Positions 14,616-23,238 of a stretch of 24,106 bases of DNA are shown in pieces. The notes below the pieces were generated by a model, which saw nothing but the letters and a program-made list of their open reading frames with translations, was not told the origin of the DNA and made no database searches. The DNA is from an uncultured Collinsella sp. Its GTDB lineage: Bacteria; Actinomycetota; Coriobacteriia; Coriobacteriales; Coriobacteriaceae. The position numbers and the translations under genes were made by a program. The stretch covers positions 1 to 24,106 of the forward strand of contig CAADUS010000069.1 of the NCBI GenBank assembly GCA_900752275.1, written 5' to 3'. Position 1 is the stretch's first letter. The number at the start of each line of letters is the position of its first letter.

Positions 14616-15328
14616 TGCCTATGGAGGCTAACAAAAAGGGTGACTTGGTGGAGCGGAGCGCGTTGCCCGGACTCGTTCTTTGGGACTTTGACGGGACCTT
14701 GGCAAATACCTGCGACGATGTCTGGGGCTCTCTGAGATATGCCGCAGATCGTATCGGAAGGAGCTTCTCGCCCGGTTTCGAGGATGATAGCGGTCATCTA
14801 GCGCTCCCCATAAACGAGATTGTCTCCGCACTTGAGCCTCCGGTACCCCTATGTGAGATCGCAAGTTTTGAACGTGACGTTAGGGTTCACTACCGCTCCA
14901 TCAGCACTCATCCCCACACCCGTCTATATACCGGGGTGGCCGAGCTTCTGGGGCTGCTTGCCCGTCGTGGAGTCAAGAGTTTTATCGTGACGAATAAGCC
15001 GCGTGAGGCGCTTGAGAGACTTCTTTCTCTTAAAGGATGGACAACGCTGTTCGATGGCTGGGTTGCAAGCGATATGGGGAAAGACGGCGACTATTCCAAA
15101 GATCAGATGATCAGAATCGCGCTTGCACAATCTGGAGTCAACGGTAATCGAGCAGTGATGGTTGGGGACTCATGGGGCGATGTCAGGGGCGCGCACTCTG
15201 CGGGGGTTGCCTGCATAGGGGTCACCTATGGCGATGGGGACAAGTCTCTGTTGTTGGCAGAAAGGCCTGATTTTGTTGCTGGAGACGTTGCCCAGGTTGC
15301 CGCGATTCTGGTTGGAGAAACATCATGA
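14615..15328 (+). CDS. HAD-superfamily hydrolase, phosphoglycolate-phosphatase-like
   Basis: 237 aa from GTG 14615 (sharing a base with the previous stop); ATG 14621 is an alternative and neither has a clear binding site, so coupled re-initiation is likely. HAD motif I LWDFDGTLANT gives Asp24/Asp26, motif II is FIVTNKPREAL, and the late motif is VGDSWGDVRGAHSAG. A helical cap domain lies between motifs I and II. It is probably a small-molecule phosphatase acting on a sugar phosphate or phosphoglycolate; in this operon a pentose phosphate is plausible. Confidence 0.87.
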   Translation: MPMEANKKGDLVERSALPGLVLWDFDGTLANTCDDVWGSLRYAADRIGRSFSPGFEDDSGHLALPINEIVSALEPPVPLCEIASFERDVRVHYRSISTHPHTRLYTGVAELLGLLARRGVKSFIVTNKPREALERLLSLKGWTTLFDGWVASDMGKDGDYSKDQMIRIALAQSGVNGNRAVMVGDSWGDVRGAHSAGVACIGVTYGDGDKSLLLAERPDFVAGDVAQVAAILVGETS

Positions 15329-16524
15329 TTAATGACTTTGACATCAAGATAGCGACTAAGTTCGTCTTTGGGCGTGGGGTCGAGAAGAAGGTCGGCAACG
15401 AGCTCGCCGAGATTGGCGCATCGACGGTGCTGCTCCATTATGACGGCGGCGATTATCTCTCGAAGAGTGGGGTGCTGGACATCGTTCGCACCAGCTTGAA
15501 CGAAGCCGGACTCGATATTTGCGAGCTCGGAGGTGTCCAGCCGAATCCGCGGCTCAGCTTGGTTCGCAAGGGGATTGCGCTGTGTCGAGAGAAGGGCGTC
15601 GACGCTATCGTTGCTTTGGGCGGGGGTAGCACAATTGACTCCGCCAAGGCCATTGGCCTCGGGGCGGCGGACGAGATGGGCGGCGATGTTTGGGATTACT
15701 TCACTGGCGTGAGAGAACCGAAGTCGACCGTCCCCGTGGCAGCCATTGTGACGTGCCCCGCCTCGGGTAGCGAGTCGAGCCAGGTTGTTGTTGTTAATAA
15801 TGATATCGAGCACGCAAAGCTACTCGTAAGCCTACCGGTAGTTCGACCAGCCATAGCCATCATGGATCCTGAACTGTCTCTGAGCCTTCCTGCGGGTCCC
15901 ACTGCTTGCGGATTGGTTGATATGTTTTGCCATGTGGCTGAACGTTACTTCACTGATGACGACGACTTTGGAATTCTTGATCGCATGAGTGAGGGCGCCA
16001 TGCGCTCTATTGTGGAGCTCGGCCCGCGCCTGATGGCAAACCTGCACAGTTACGAGTTTCGCTCGGAGGCGATGTGGGCGGCGACTGTCGCACAAAATAA
16101 CAGCCTGGGGATGGGTCGAAATCAAGATTGGTCAACCCATGCGCTGTCTAACGAACTTAGCGCCGTCTACGATATGCCCCACGGAAAGACTATTTCGGCG
16201 CTCATGTGTTCTTGGATGCGCTGCGTCTGCGCGGCGAATCCCGCTCGGTTCCGCAGGTTCGCAGAGAAAGTATTCTGCATCCGTCCCGAGGGCCGTGATG
16301 ACCTGGATATTGCCAACGAGGGAATCGATGCCTGCGAGGCCTGGTTCCAAGAGCTTGGCATGCCGGTGAGCCTTGCGGAAACCGGTGTTGATGCCGAGGG
16401 CATCTCGAGGATGCTCGATGCCGTTGAGTTTTATGGTGCGGATTCCGCCATTGGATCGGTGAAACGCCTGCGTCGCGATGATTGTGCTGCCATTTTTCGT
16501 ATGGCTTGCGAGCCAAGGGGATAG
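15325..16524 (+). CDS. Iron-containing alcohol dehydrogenase (BdhA/YqhD-like)
   Basis: 399 aa, full length. An NAD(P)-binding domain carries GGGST (99-103) with DSAKAIGLG. The metal ligands of group III dehydrogenases are visible: Asp199 and His203 (GLVDMFCHVAERYF), His272 (WSTHALSNEL) and His286 (DMPHGKTISALM). It reduces aldehydes or oxidises alcohols with NAD(P)H. ATG 15325 overlaps the HAD stop (ATGA). In this operon it could interconvert a sugar-derived aldehyde and polyol, for example ribose and ribitol, or recycle cofactor; the family alone does not tell. Confidence 0.93.
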   Translation: MINDFDIKIATKFVFGRGVEKKVGNELAEIGASTVLLHYDGGDYLSKSGVLDIVRTSLNEAGLDICELGGVQPNPRLSLVRKGIALCREKGVDAIVALGGGSTIDSAKAIGLGAADEMGGDVWDYFTGVREPKSTVPVAAIVTCPASGSESSQVVVVNNDIEHAKLLVSLPVVRPAIAIMDPELSLSLPAGPTACGLVDMFCHVAERYFTDDDDFGILDRMSEGAMRSIVELGPRLMANLHSYEFRSEAMWAATVAQNNSLGMGRNQDWSTHALSNELSAVYDMPHGKTISALMCSWMRCVCAANPARFRRFAEKVFCIRPEGRDDLDIANEGIDACEAWFQELGMPVSLAETGVDAEGISRMLDAVEFYGADSAIGSVKRLRRDDCAAIFRMACEPRG

Positions 16525-16528
16525 CGAA

Positions 16529-17440
16529 ATGAAAATACTAAACATCGGTTCTTTGAACATTGACTATGTTTACGATGTCGAGCATTTTGTTAGAAGGGGT
16601 GAGACTATCCCGTCTGCTAACCGCAGCGTCTTTGCGGGAGGGAAGGGGCTTAATCAGTCCATTGCTCTTGCCCGTGCGGGGGCTACTGTTCTCCATGCTG
16701 GTCTTATTGGGCAAGAGGGAGCCCATTTATGTGATCTTCTTTCGGAATCCGGGGCCGACGTGTCTCTTGTGAGGGTCCTTCCCAACTGCCCTACGGGCCA
16801 CGCCATAATTCAGCGGGATTCTGACGGCGACAACTGCATAGTCCTTTACGGTGGAGCGAATGCCAAGGTGGATGAGGCCTTTATTGATACCGCCCTCGAC
16901 TCGTGCGAAGAGGGAGACTGGGTTCTGTTGCAAAATGAGGCCGGAGCACTCGGCTATGCCATAAAAGAGGCGGTTCATCGCGGTTTGAAGGTCATCCTCA
17001 ATCCCTCGCCCGTCAACGAATGTTTAATGGAATGCCCGCTCGATCTGGTTGATTGCTTTGTGCTGAATGAGGGTGAAGCCTCTCTGCTATCTGGATCAAA
17101 CAAGTGTGGCGCGGATATTCTCGTCGATATGCACGAGAAGTACCCCACCGCGCAGGTTGTTTTGACCCTCGGAGAGCGCGGATCTATTGCCGTTTGTCAA
17201 GACGGCGAGGTATTCAGTCAGGAGGCATGCCGTGTGGACGTGGTCGATACCACAGCGGCTGGAGATACCTTTACTGGGTACCTCCTTGCCTCGCTTTCAG
17301 ACGGGAGCGGTATGGCGGATGCGCTCGAGGTCGCCTCTGCTGCTTCGGCGATTGCCGTAACGCGACCGGGCGCCTCCCCGTCCATTCCCTGCCTGGGAGA
17401 GGTTCTCGATTCGCTTGAGACCAAGAAGGGCTGGGGCTGA
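16529..17440 (+). CDS. rbsK: Ribokinase (PfkB family)
   Basis: 303 aa from ATG 16529 (AAGGGG 8 nt upstream; the longer frame to 16478 overlaps the dehydrogenase). Hallmarks are NIGSLNIDYVY, the ribokinase signature GGKGLNQSIALARAG (37-51) and the catalytic/anion-hole loop VDTTAAGDTFTGYLL near residue 240-255. It phosphorylates D-ribose to ribose 5-phosphate, which completes the route from nucleoside to pentose phosphate. The Gly-Gly-Lys-Gly and Asn-Gln at the sugar site favour ribose over fructose-type substrates. This is the second PfkB kinase of the operon, so the first may act on a different sugar. Confidence 0.88.
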   Translation: MKILNIGSLNIDYVYDVEHFVRRGETIPSANRSVFAGGKGLNQSIALARAGATVLHAGLIGQEGAHLCDLLSESGADVSLVRVLPNCPTGHAIIQRDSDGDNCIVLYGGANAKVDEAFIDTALDSCEEGDWVLLQNEAGALGYAIKEAVHRGLKVILNPSPVNECLMECPLDLVDCFVLNEGEASLLSGSNKCGADILVDMHEKYPTAQVVLTLGERGSIAVCQDGEVFSQEACRVDVVDTTAAGDTFTGYLLASLSDGSGMADALEVASAASAIAVTRPGASPSIPCLGEVLDSLETKKGWG

Positions 17441-17554
17441 AGTTGTCCTTACTTATCTCAAAGCATTTGGGCGTAAATGCGCCTGCAACGAAGAACGGAC
17501 CGCCTCGTATGGTCAAAGTCAGATTTGTACATCTATCAAGGAAAGGGGCCTCAA

Positions 17555-18997
17555 ATGGCTGAAGACGCCGTGGAAAGGCAAAACGGAATCCCCGTACCGA
17601 AAGAGGGGAGCGCGGAATGGCTCGAGCTGAACAAGATGGCAAAGGTTGCAGTTCCTGTTGTTCTTGTCATCTTTACGCTTGGCGTTCTCATGCAACAGGC
17701 GTTCGGCATGATTTACATCAACATTGGCGATCAGCTCGGTCAGCCCAACCTCGCGCCGCTCATTACTTCCATCCCTGGTATCGCCCTGGGAATCGTCTGC
17801 GTTATTTACGGCTCGCTGGGGGACTTTTTGTCTCTTAAAAAGATGATCGTCATTGGTACGCTTGTCTTTGTCGCGGGCTCCGTTCTTGGTCTTTTTGGTA
17901 ACCTCAGCATTTGGATCGTGATTGTGGCGAGGCTTGTCCAGTCCGTTGGCTGGCAGGTCTCCGGGTCGATTTTCCTCGTGCTTGTCTCCAAGTACATCGC
18001 AAAGAAGGACCGCGTTATCTGGTATGGAATCTTTGTCGCAGTGTTCCGCTTTGCGGCCGCCCTCGGCGTCTTCCTCGCTGGCTACGTGACGCTCATTGAT
18101 TGGCGTATCCTTTTCGGAGTCGGCGTCATCGCTGCTCCTCTCATTCCCGTCCTGGCGAAGAACCTGCCCGATAACCATGCTGCGGGAGCCACGATCGACG
18201 GCATCGGATTCGCCCTTATCGGTGCGTTTGCGGCGTCAGTGACCATGTATTTCACGGATATGACCACCTTCTGGCTCGTTGCCGTTTTCGTTACCCTCAT
18301 TGCCTTTGTTATCTACATCAATAAGGCAAAGAACCCATTCATTACCCCTAAGATGCTCACAAACCCTGCGTTTGCAATGACCATGGTTGTCATCTTTGTC
18401 GGCTACTTCTTCAGCTATACCCTGAACGCCGGTATTAACAATATTGGCATGAATGTGTTCGGCCTTGATTCTTCTCAGGTTTCCAACCTGCTTGTTTGGT
18501 CCATCATCCTTGCTGCTGTCATGGGCTTCGTCGCGGGTCCTATTATCCGTAAGATTGGGCGTAAGGCGTCCGTTATTCTCGCTCTTGCATGCATGGGCCT
18601 TGGCCTCATTGCAGTTGCATTCTTGATTCCTAGTGGCGAGGTCATGTGTCTCGGCGTTGCTCCGTGTCTCTATTACTTCGGCACTTCGTTCTTCTATCAG
18701 CCGATTGTCGATACCGCAACGCTCACCGTTACTGCCGAAGAATCTGGTCGTGCCTTGGGCTTTAACGATCTGATCCAGGCAATCACTGGCTCTGTTGGCG
18801 TTGCCCTCTTCGGCCAGATGATGGCGAATGGCGCGATGGGTGATGGAAGCATCGTTGGGACCGCTGCGGGTCTCGCGTCCAGCTATGCGAATGTCTTCCT
18901 GGTAGGTGGAGCCGTCATTCTCGGTGCGCTGCTCATCTTTATCCTGAGCATGAAGATGATCTACAGTCACTCGCGCGCTGCCGAGGACGAGGCTTAA
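17555..18997 (+). CDS. MFS transporter (DHA2-like, 12-14 transmembrane segments)
   Basis: 480 aa from ATG 17555 (AAAGGGG 6 nt upstream). It is strongly hydrophobic with at least 12 helices. The loop GDFLSLKKMIV corresponds to MFS motif A, and the mid-protein NPFITPKMLTNPAFAMT resembles the QacA/EmrB (DHA2) group. It sits last in the operon, 114 bp after the ribokinase, and is followed by a strong terminator. From context it is the likely nucleoside or ribose importer, although DHA2 proteins are mostly drug exporters, so direction and substrate are open. Confidence 0.85.
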   Translation: MAEDAVERQNGIPVPKEGSAEWLELNKMAKVAVPVVLVIFTLGVLMQQAFGMIYINIGDQLGQPNLAPLITSIPGIALGIVCVIYGSLGDFLSLKKMIVIGTLVFVAGSVLGLFGNLSIWIVIVARLVQSVGWQVSGSIFLVLVSKYIAKKDRVIWYGIFVAVFRFAAALGVFLAGYVTLIDWRILFGVGVIAAPLIPVLAKNLPDNHAAGATIDGIGFALIGAFAASVTMYFTDMTTFWLVAVFVTLIAFVIYINKAKNPFITPKMLTNPAFAMTMVVIFVGYFFSYTLNAGINNIGMNVFGLDSSQVSNLLVWSIILAAVMGFVAGPIIRKIGRKASVILALACMGLGLIAVAFLIPSGEVMCLGVAPCLYYFGTSFFYQPIVDTATLTVTAEESGRALGFNDLIQAITGSVGVALFGQMMANGAMGDGSIVGTAAGLASSYANVFLVGGAVILGALLIFILSMKMIYSHSRAAEDEA

Positions 18998-19025
18998 TCG
19001 TTCTGGGGTTATCCTCAATTAAAGT

Positions 19026-19058
19026 GGGCCTTCTCGTATAAATGCGAGAAGGCCCTTT
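19026..19058 (+). terminator. Terminator of the nucleoside operon
   Basis: An 11-bp perfect stem GGGCCTTCTCG/CGAGAAGGCCC with an 8-nt loop (TATAAATG) followed by TTT, 28 bp after the transporter stop. Confidence 0.85.
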
Positions 19059-19927
19059 ACGTTCTTTATCGACGCGATCAATGGCTCCTGACGTTCTCGT
19101 CATACCCGGGTTCAATGAAGCCGCCATCTATATGCGAGGGGTCTCCGGAGGCTCGAGGGGCAGGTCATAAACGCAATCATGGGCTCGGAGCACAGCTGGT
19201 TGGCTCCTGTAGTCACCACGCCGTTGGCGACGTCCTCGGCGATCCTGTGGTTCAGCCTCTTGCAGGTTGATGCAGCTGTCCTCGAATCTTGGCTTCGCCG
19301 CCTGCGCGGGGATGCCCTCTGCTACGCTTTGCGTTGCGGCCCTCGTGCTCTCGTCGAACCTGACTTTGTGGTGATTCTAGGCTCTAGGACGGGGCCGCCC
19401 CTTTTTCACCTCGCGGCGCTCATGGCGCTTCTGCGCTTACACCGGCATTTTCGAAGCGATCGATATTGCAATGGCAGTGGCGTAGGAGGTTAGTTATCTA
19501 GCTCTGTAGACTTCAAAGTTTGGAGAGTCTCAACCGTTAAGCGAACTACGTGAGTACACTCCGTTCCGTGCTTTTGCTTGCTGATTTGCTCCCATTAAAT
19601 TGAGGGTACCGTTAAGAACCTTTCGTAAATTGATTGAGCCGAACTCCAAATCCCCTTCGCTGCCCAACCTTCTCTTTTTGCCTCCCGGCTTGTCCATCTC
19701 CTCCAGCCTCGATATGTCCAGGCACCTCTTCCCGCTCAATTCTTTGTGTTCGTGTTGCTCATGAAAACGCAATAAAGCAGACCAGCTTCTATTGAATGCG
19801 ACGGTAGTTCGCAAATCTCTTTTCTATAGCCAATATTTGTAAAAACTCAACAGAAGACGTAGATAGATTCAATATACTGAGCTTCAATAAGGCTTAGAAA
19901 ATAGAAGGATAGTGTTTAGGAGGTTCT
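19059..19927. other. Gene-poor decayed region between operon and defence cassette
   Basis: About 870 bp without a gene I can support. The first half (to about 19500) is GC-rich; on the minus strand short broken frames include a basic KKGRPRPR stretch and KVRFDESTRAAT, then in another frame LNHRIAEDVANGVVTTGANQLC, which look like frameshifted pieces of a lost gene. The second half falls to low GC and joins the compositionally foreign cassette. A minus-strand 94-codon TTG frame (19530-19814) has no recognisable domain and only a weak binding site. TATACT at 19873-19878 is a possible -10 for the ATPase gene. Confidence 0.5.
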
Positions 19928-21241
19928 ATGCTTCTGAATTTCTCCTTTAGCAACTACCGCAGTTTTCGCGACTCCCAACAGTTCTCCTTTGAGCCGATCG
20001 CGGGGAAGAAGGAACAAGGCCCTGTTCGTGTTGCTGCCGTTTACGGGGCAAACGCGACTGGTAAATCGAATTTTATTGAAGCGATTAATTTCGTTTCATT
20101 TTTTGTTCGTAGTGGATATTCGTCCGGTGATGGCCAGTCTCGGATTCCCATCACCCCTTTTTTATTGGACTCGAATTCTCCGAATAAAGAGAGCGAGTTC
20201 TCAATTGAGTTCGAAATTTATTCGAGTAAGTACGAATCTGATATCAAGTACGAATATTCATTCGGCATTACCAAATCTGAGGTTACCTACGAGAACCTGA
20301 TCGCATATTATTCGCAGCAGCCGTCACTATTATTTGAGCGGATCTCGGAGGACGGGGGTCAATCGATAAAATTCGGGAGTGCTTTCGTCGGCCCGAAAAA
20401 GCAGCTTTGGAAAATCACACGAGATAACGCTCTATTTATATCGGTTGCGGCCGCGGCTGGATGTGACGTTATTCAGCCGGTGTATTCTGCCTTGACTGAC
20501 GGCATCGCTTACTATAACGCCCCTGGTTATCTCGCAGAATTGACTGCAATCAAGAAATTGTTCTTGAACGATAAGCCTAAGGCGCAGATGCTCGCCACTC
20601 TTTTGAAGTTTGCGGATATCGGAATCGATGATTTGGATATGCGCCAAGCTGAAGGTTTGATTGGAGTTAAAGATCCGTTTGTCGATCAAAGCGAAATCCC
20701 CGAAGATGCTCGCCGCCAAATGTCTGAGGATTTCAAATGGTCTTTTGCTTACGATCTTTATTTTCATCACCGTGGACTAGATGGAGGCAACTGGTTCAGC
20801 TCTGCACAGGAGTCGGAGGGTACTAAGGCCGCGCTCGCGTTCTTCTTTGTAGCTCTTCGCTCTCTGGAACAGGGAGACCTGACGGTGATTGACGAGCTGG
20901 ATCTCAGCTTGCACCCGACTCTCTTGCGTGATTTCGTCGCCTTATTCTCCGATGCGACGACTAATCCCAATGGGGCACAACTTATCTTTACAACGCACGA
21001 CGTCAGCCTTATGACGCGTACAAGTTCAATTGATGAGGTCCTCGACCGTGACCAAATATGGTTTGTGGAAAAGGATCCCGATGGTGCCTCTCAGCTAATT
21101 GCTGCTATGGAATATAGTCCGCGCGCAAGCGAGAACATTGGGCGAAATTACCTTAACGGGGTGTACGTCCCATTGCCGAATCCCAGTTTCCATCAAGTGG
21201 TCGCTGGGTACATGCAGGAAGGCGTTGAGGCGCATGGCTAG
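19928..21241 (+). CDS. AAA/ABC-type ATPase RloA (AbiLi-like) of a defence pair
   Basis: 437 aa. It opens with the LLNFSFSNYRSFRD motif shared by AAA_15/OLD-like ATPases. Walker A GANATGKSN begins at residue 40, the ABC-like signature SEGTK is at 296-300, Walker B is LTVIDELDLSLHP (Asp322-Glu323) and the switch histidine lies in TTHD (355-358). The protein forms a cytosolic complex with the RloB-type effector encoded next; paired systems are grouped as AbiL (abortive infection) in defence catalogues. AGGAGG stands 4 nt before the ATG. It overlaps rloB by 8 bp. Codon use is much lower in GC than the neighbours, pointing to horizontal transfer. Confidence 0.88.
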   Translation: MLLNFSFSNYRSFRDSQQFSFEPIAGKKEQGPVRVAAVYGANATGKSNFIEAINFVSFFVRSGYSSGDGQSRIPITPFLLDSNSPNKESEFSIEFEIYSSKYESDIKYEYSFGITKSEVTYENLIAYYSQQPSLLFERISEDGGQSIKFGSAFVGPKKQLWKITRDNALFISVAAAAGCDVIQPVYSALTDGIAYYNAPGYLAELTAIKKLFLNDKPKAQMLATLLKFADIGIDDLDMRQAEGLIGVKDPFVDQSEIPEDARRQMSEDFKWSFAYDLYFHHRGLDGGNWFSSAQESEGTKAALAFFFVALRSLEQGDLTVIDELDLSLHPTLLRDFVALFSDATTNPNGAQLIFTTHDVSLMTRTSSIDEVLDRDQIWFVEKDPDGASQLIAAMEYSPRASENIGRNYLNGVYVPLPNPSFHQVVAGYMQEGVEAHG

Positions 21242-21923
21242 TTCAAAAAGGCGTGGTCTTGAGCGTGGCCGTAAAAAGCAGAATCGAGAAAAGCGGAAGC
21301 GCCATCTAATTGTCTCAAATGGCAAAGTGACGGAGGGCGAGTACTTCAATACCGTGATCGAGGATTTGAATGTGTGCGGTTCCGTTCGATATCAGTTTAT
21401 CGACGGGGATCCTCTGTCGGTCGTCAGATGTCTTTCTCGAAAACTGGAGTTGGACAAGAAGGCTGAGCGTCTAAAAGAGATTGAACCCATCAGCTCGGTT
21501 TGGGTTGTTGTCGACGTCGATCAGTTTAGGAACCTCGGCGAAACTGAGCGTGCAGCAAAAGAAGCTGGCTATAATTTGGCCGTCTCCAACCCTTGCTTTG
21601 AAGTGTGGTTGATTGACCACGATTCTCCCTGTCCGGAAACATGCACAACGGCTGCTCAGTGCGAAAGGCGGGCAATTAGTTTAGGGCTGTTGAAATCAAC
21701 TGACTCTAATCGAGATTCTTCCAAAAAGTTTAAATCGATCGTATCGGAAAAACTGCAAGGTAAATATGATGTCGCCACTGCGAATGCAGCCAAACATAAT
21801 TCGGATGACAAACGGATCGCACGAATGCAGAACGTGGATAAGGTTGCTTCCTATGAAGTCTGGACCGATGTACCAGAACTCATGACCGAGGTATTTGGTG
21901 CTCACAATGGAGCTGGGGAATGA
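21234..21923 (+). CDS. RloB-family (AbiLii-like) TOPRIM-type effector
   Basis: 229 aa from ATG 21234, which overlaps the ATPase stop by 8 bp; an upstream frame to 21099 is a shadow. A very basic N-terminus (KRRGLERGRKKQNREKRKR) suits nucleic-acid contact. RloB landmarks follow: SNGKVTEGEYF with Glu34, VVVDVDQF with Asp94 and Asp96 (the E and DxD of a TOPRIM-like metal site), and SNPCFEVWL (118-126). It likely acts as a nuclease controlled by RloA when phage is sensed. The stop codon lies inside a 33-bp palindromic repeat, so the original C-terminus may have been altered by its insertion. Confidence 0.85.
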   Translation: MASSKRRGLERGRKKQNREKRKRHLIVSNGKVTEGEYFNTVIEDLNVCGSVRYQFIDGDPLSVVRCLSRKLELDKKAERLKEIEPISSVWVVVDVDQFRNLGETERAAKEAGYNLAVSNPCFEVWLIDHDSPCPETCTTAAQCERRAISLGLLKSTDSNRDSSKKFKSIVSEKLQGKYDVATANAAKHNSDDKRIARMQNVDKVASYEVWTDVPELMTEVFGAHNGAGE

Positions 21924-21951
21924 CGAAAAGGGACAGTCCCTTTTCGTCATT
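21919..21951. repeat. Palindromic repeat, copy 1
   Basis: 15-bp perfect arms (AATGACGAAAAGGGA and its complement) with a CAG centre. The rloB stop (21921-21923) lies in the left arm. The same sequence recurs at 23531-23563 and 24008-24038, in the same orientation. It resembles REP-type elements moved by Y1 transposases; it could also serve as a terminator since the right arm carries TTTT. Confidence 0.9.
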
Positions 21952-22363
21952 TCCGAGTTCCCCCGCGAGGATGCGTACCTCTTCCACATCGCGCACATGA
22001 ACAAGCACTACCGCAACTCGAGCCACGGTCCTCGCAGGAAAGAAGCCCGCGCTCGGCCCGGACGACGCGCAGCTGCTCGGCTACATGCTCGGCAGCGGCA
22101 CGTACGGCACGATCGGCAACCATGTGAGAAACGAGCTCGCCGCGGAAGCGGGCGAGCACGGGCAGGAGGGCTCGCGTGCCCGTTACCTGCTGCGTCGCGC
22201 GTTTCCGCCGCTGCAGAAGCTCAAGGCGGGGTACCCTGTGCTCAACCGCGCGCCGTGGCTTTTGCCCGGGGTCTATCTGTACCGGCTCGTGGTCAAGCCG
22301 TTCACGCGAACGGCGCGGCTCCGCGAGGAGCTCAGGATTGTCGCGAAGGGGAGCGAGGAGTAA
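21952..22363 (+). pseudogene. Nucleotidyltransferase-family protein remnant (PF14907-like)
   Basis: Two pieces in different frames. Directly after the repeat, FPREDAYLFHIAHMNKHY matches the central helix of this family (typically AHMxKHF). Then, in another frame from about 22022, ATVLAGKKPALGPDDAQLLGYMLGSGTYG continues to the C-terminal AGYPVLNRAPWLLPGVYLYRL and the stop at 22361. The N-terminal nucleotidyltransferase fold and about 100 middle residues are missing. Relatives occur in lasso-peptide and other RiPP clusters. It is not functional. Confidence 0.65.
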
Positions 22364-22365
22364 AG

Positions 22366-23238
22366 ATGGGGAAGCACTTCAAGCAGCCGGTTTCCGACGC
22401 GGGGTCTGACGCAGCCGGTTCCGATGCCACCGAGCTTTTGGACGGCGCGGCCGACGTGACGCGGCGGATGTCCGGCGCGGAGGGGGCGCGGCAGACGACG
22501 GGGGCGGATGCCCAGAGAACCCAGCTGCTGTCCGATGCAGGCGCTGGGAACGCCCAGGACGCGTCCGACGCTGCCGCGGACGTGACGGAGCGGATGCCGT
22601 ACGCCGTTCCCGAGGTTCCCGAGGTTCCCGAGGTCGAGGCGCACGGGGCTTCCGCCGGGGACACTGCTGAGGCTGCCCCTCTCGGCGACCTCTCCGATGG
22701 GAAAAAGAGGGGCTTTTCGGCCCCGCTCGTCGCCCTGGTCGTCGCCCTCGCCCTCGCGCTCGTCGGCTTCGTGGTATGGGCGGTCGCCGGGCTGGGCGCG
22801 GACAAGTCCGAGCAGACGCCGGTGGCGAGCTCCGCTTCCGCTGACGGGTCCGGAGACGCTTCCTCGAAGAAGACCGACGCGACGGCACCTGGGGCCCAGG
22901 GCGGCGAAGAATCCGCTGACGAGGATTCAGCGTCCTCCGCTCCCGACGCCTCATCCGACGGGGGCGATTCCGACGATTCTTCCGACCAAGGCCCTTCGGA
23001 GAAAAAGCTCGCCGCGCCCGTGATCGCGCCCAGCGGGGTCGACAATGACGTGAGCGTCGACGATTCCGGCTCCGACGCCGCTTCCGATGGCGCCTCCAAT
23101 GGCGGAGGTTCCGCGAGCCAGGGCAGCGGAGGGGCTTCTTTCCAGGACAAGGACGCGAATAAGAACGACGCCCAGAACGACGCGAGCGGCCAGGGCACCG
23201 GCTCGGCGGCCCCCGATAACGACGCCGTGGTGGAGTAG
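22366..23238 (+). CDS. Single-pass membrane protein with disordered, Thr-motif N-terminus
   Basis: 290 aa; no family I recognise. It starts at ATG 22366, two bases after the preceding stop with GGAG close by. Cytoplasmic part (1-118): acidic and Ala-rich, with recurring threonine motifs ATELL (21-25), DVTRRM (30-35), RTQLL (51-55) and DVTERM (72-77), and a VPEVPEVPEV tandem. One transmembrane helix spans 119-143. The outer part (144-290) is an Asp/Ser/Gly-rich low-complexity tail without a domain. The regularly spaced Thr in acidic context resemble Ser/Thr-kinase substrate or FHA-docking sites, but this is inference. It was probably part of the same locus as the flanking relics. Confidence 0.7.
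   Translation: MGKHFKQPVSDAGSDAAGSDATELLDGAADVTRRMSGAEGARQTTGADAQRTQLLSDAGAGNAQDASDAAADVTERMPYAVPEVPEVPEVEAHGASAGDTAEAAPLGDLSDGKKRGFSAPLVALVVALALALVGFVVWAVAGLGADKSEQTPVASSASADGSGDASSKKTDATAPGAQGGEESADEDSASSAPDASSDGGDSDDSSDQGPSEKKLAAPVIAPSGVDNDVSVDDSGSDAASDGASNGGGSASQGSGGASFQDKDANKNDAQNDASGQGTGSAAPDNDAVVE
22606..22632 (+). repeat. 9-bp tandem repeat (three copies) in the membrane-protein gene
   Basis: GTTCCCGAG is repeated three times without interruption and encodes the VPE repeats. Length changes here would stay in frame. Confidence 0.85.

Noticed and set aside
19128..19140. CCATCTATATG as a further copy of the 18-bp repeat at 23866
   Set aside because: Only about 10 bases match, which is within chance in a 24-kb window.
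19530..19814. Minus-strand 94-codon ORF as a real gene
   Set aside because: TTG start, weak binding site and no recognisable domain; kept only in the description of the region.
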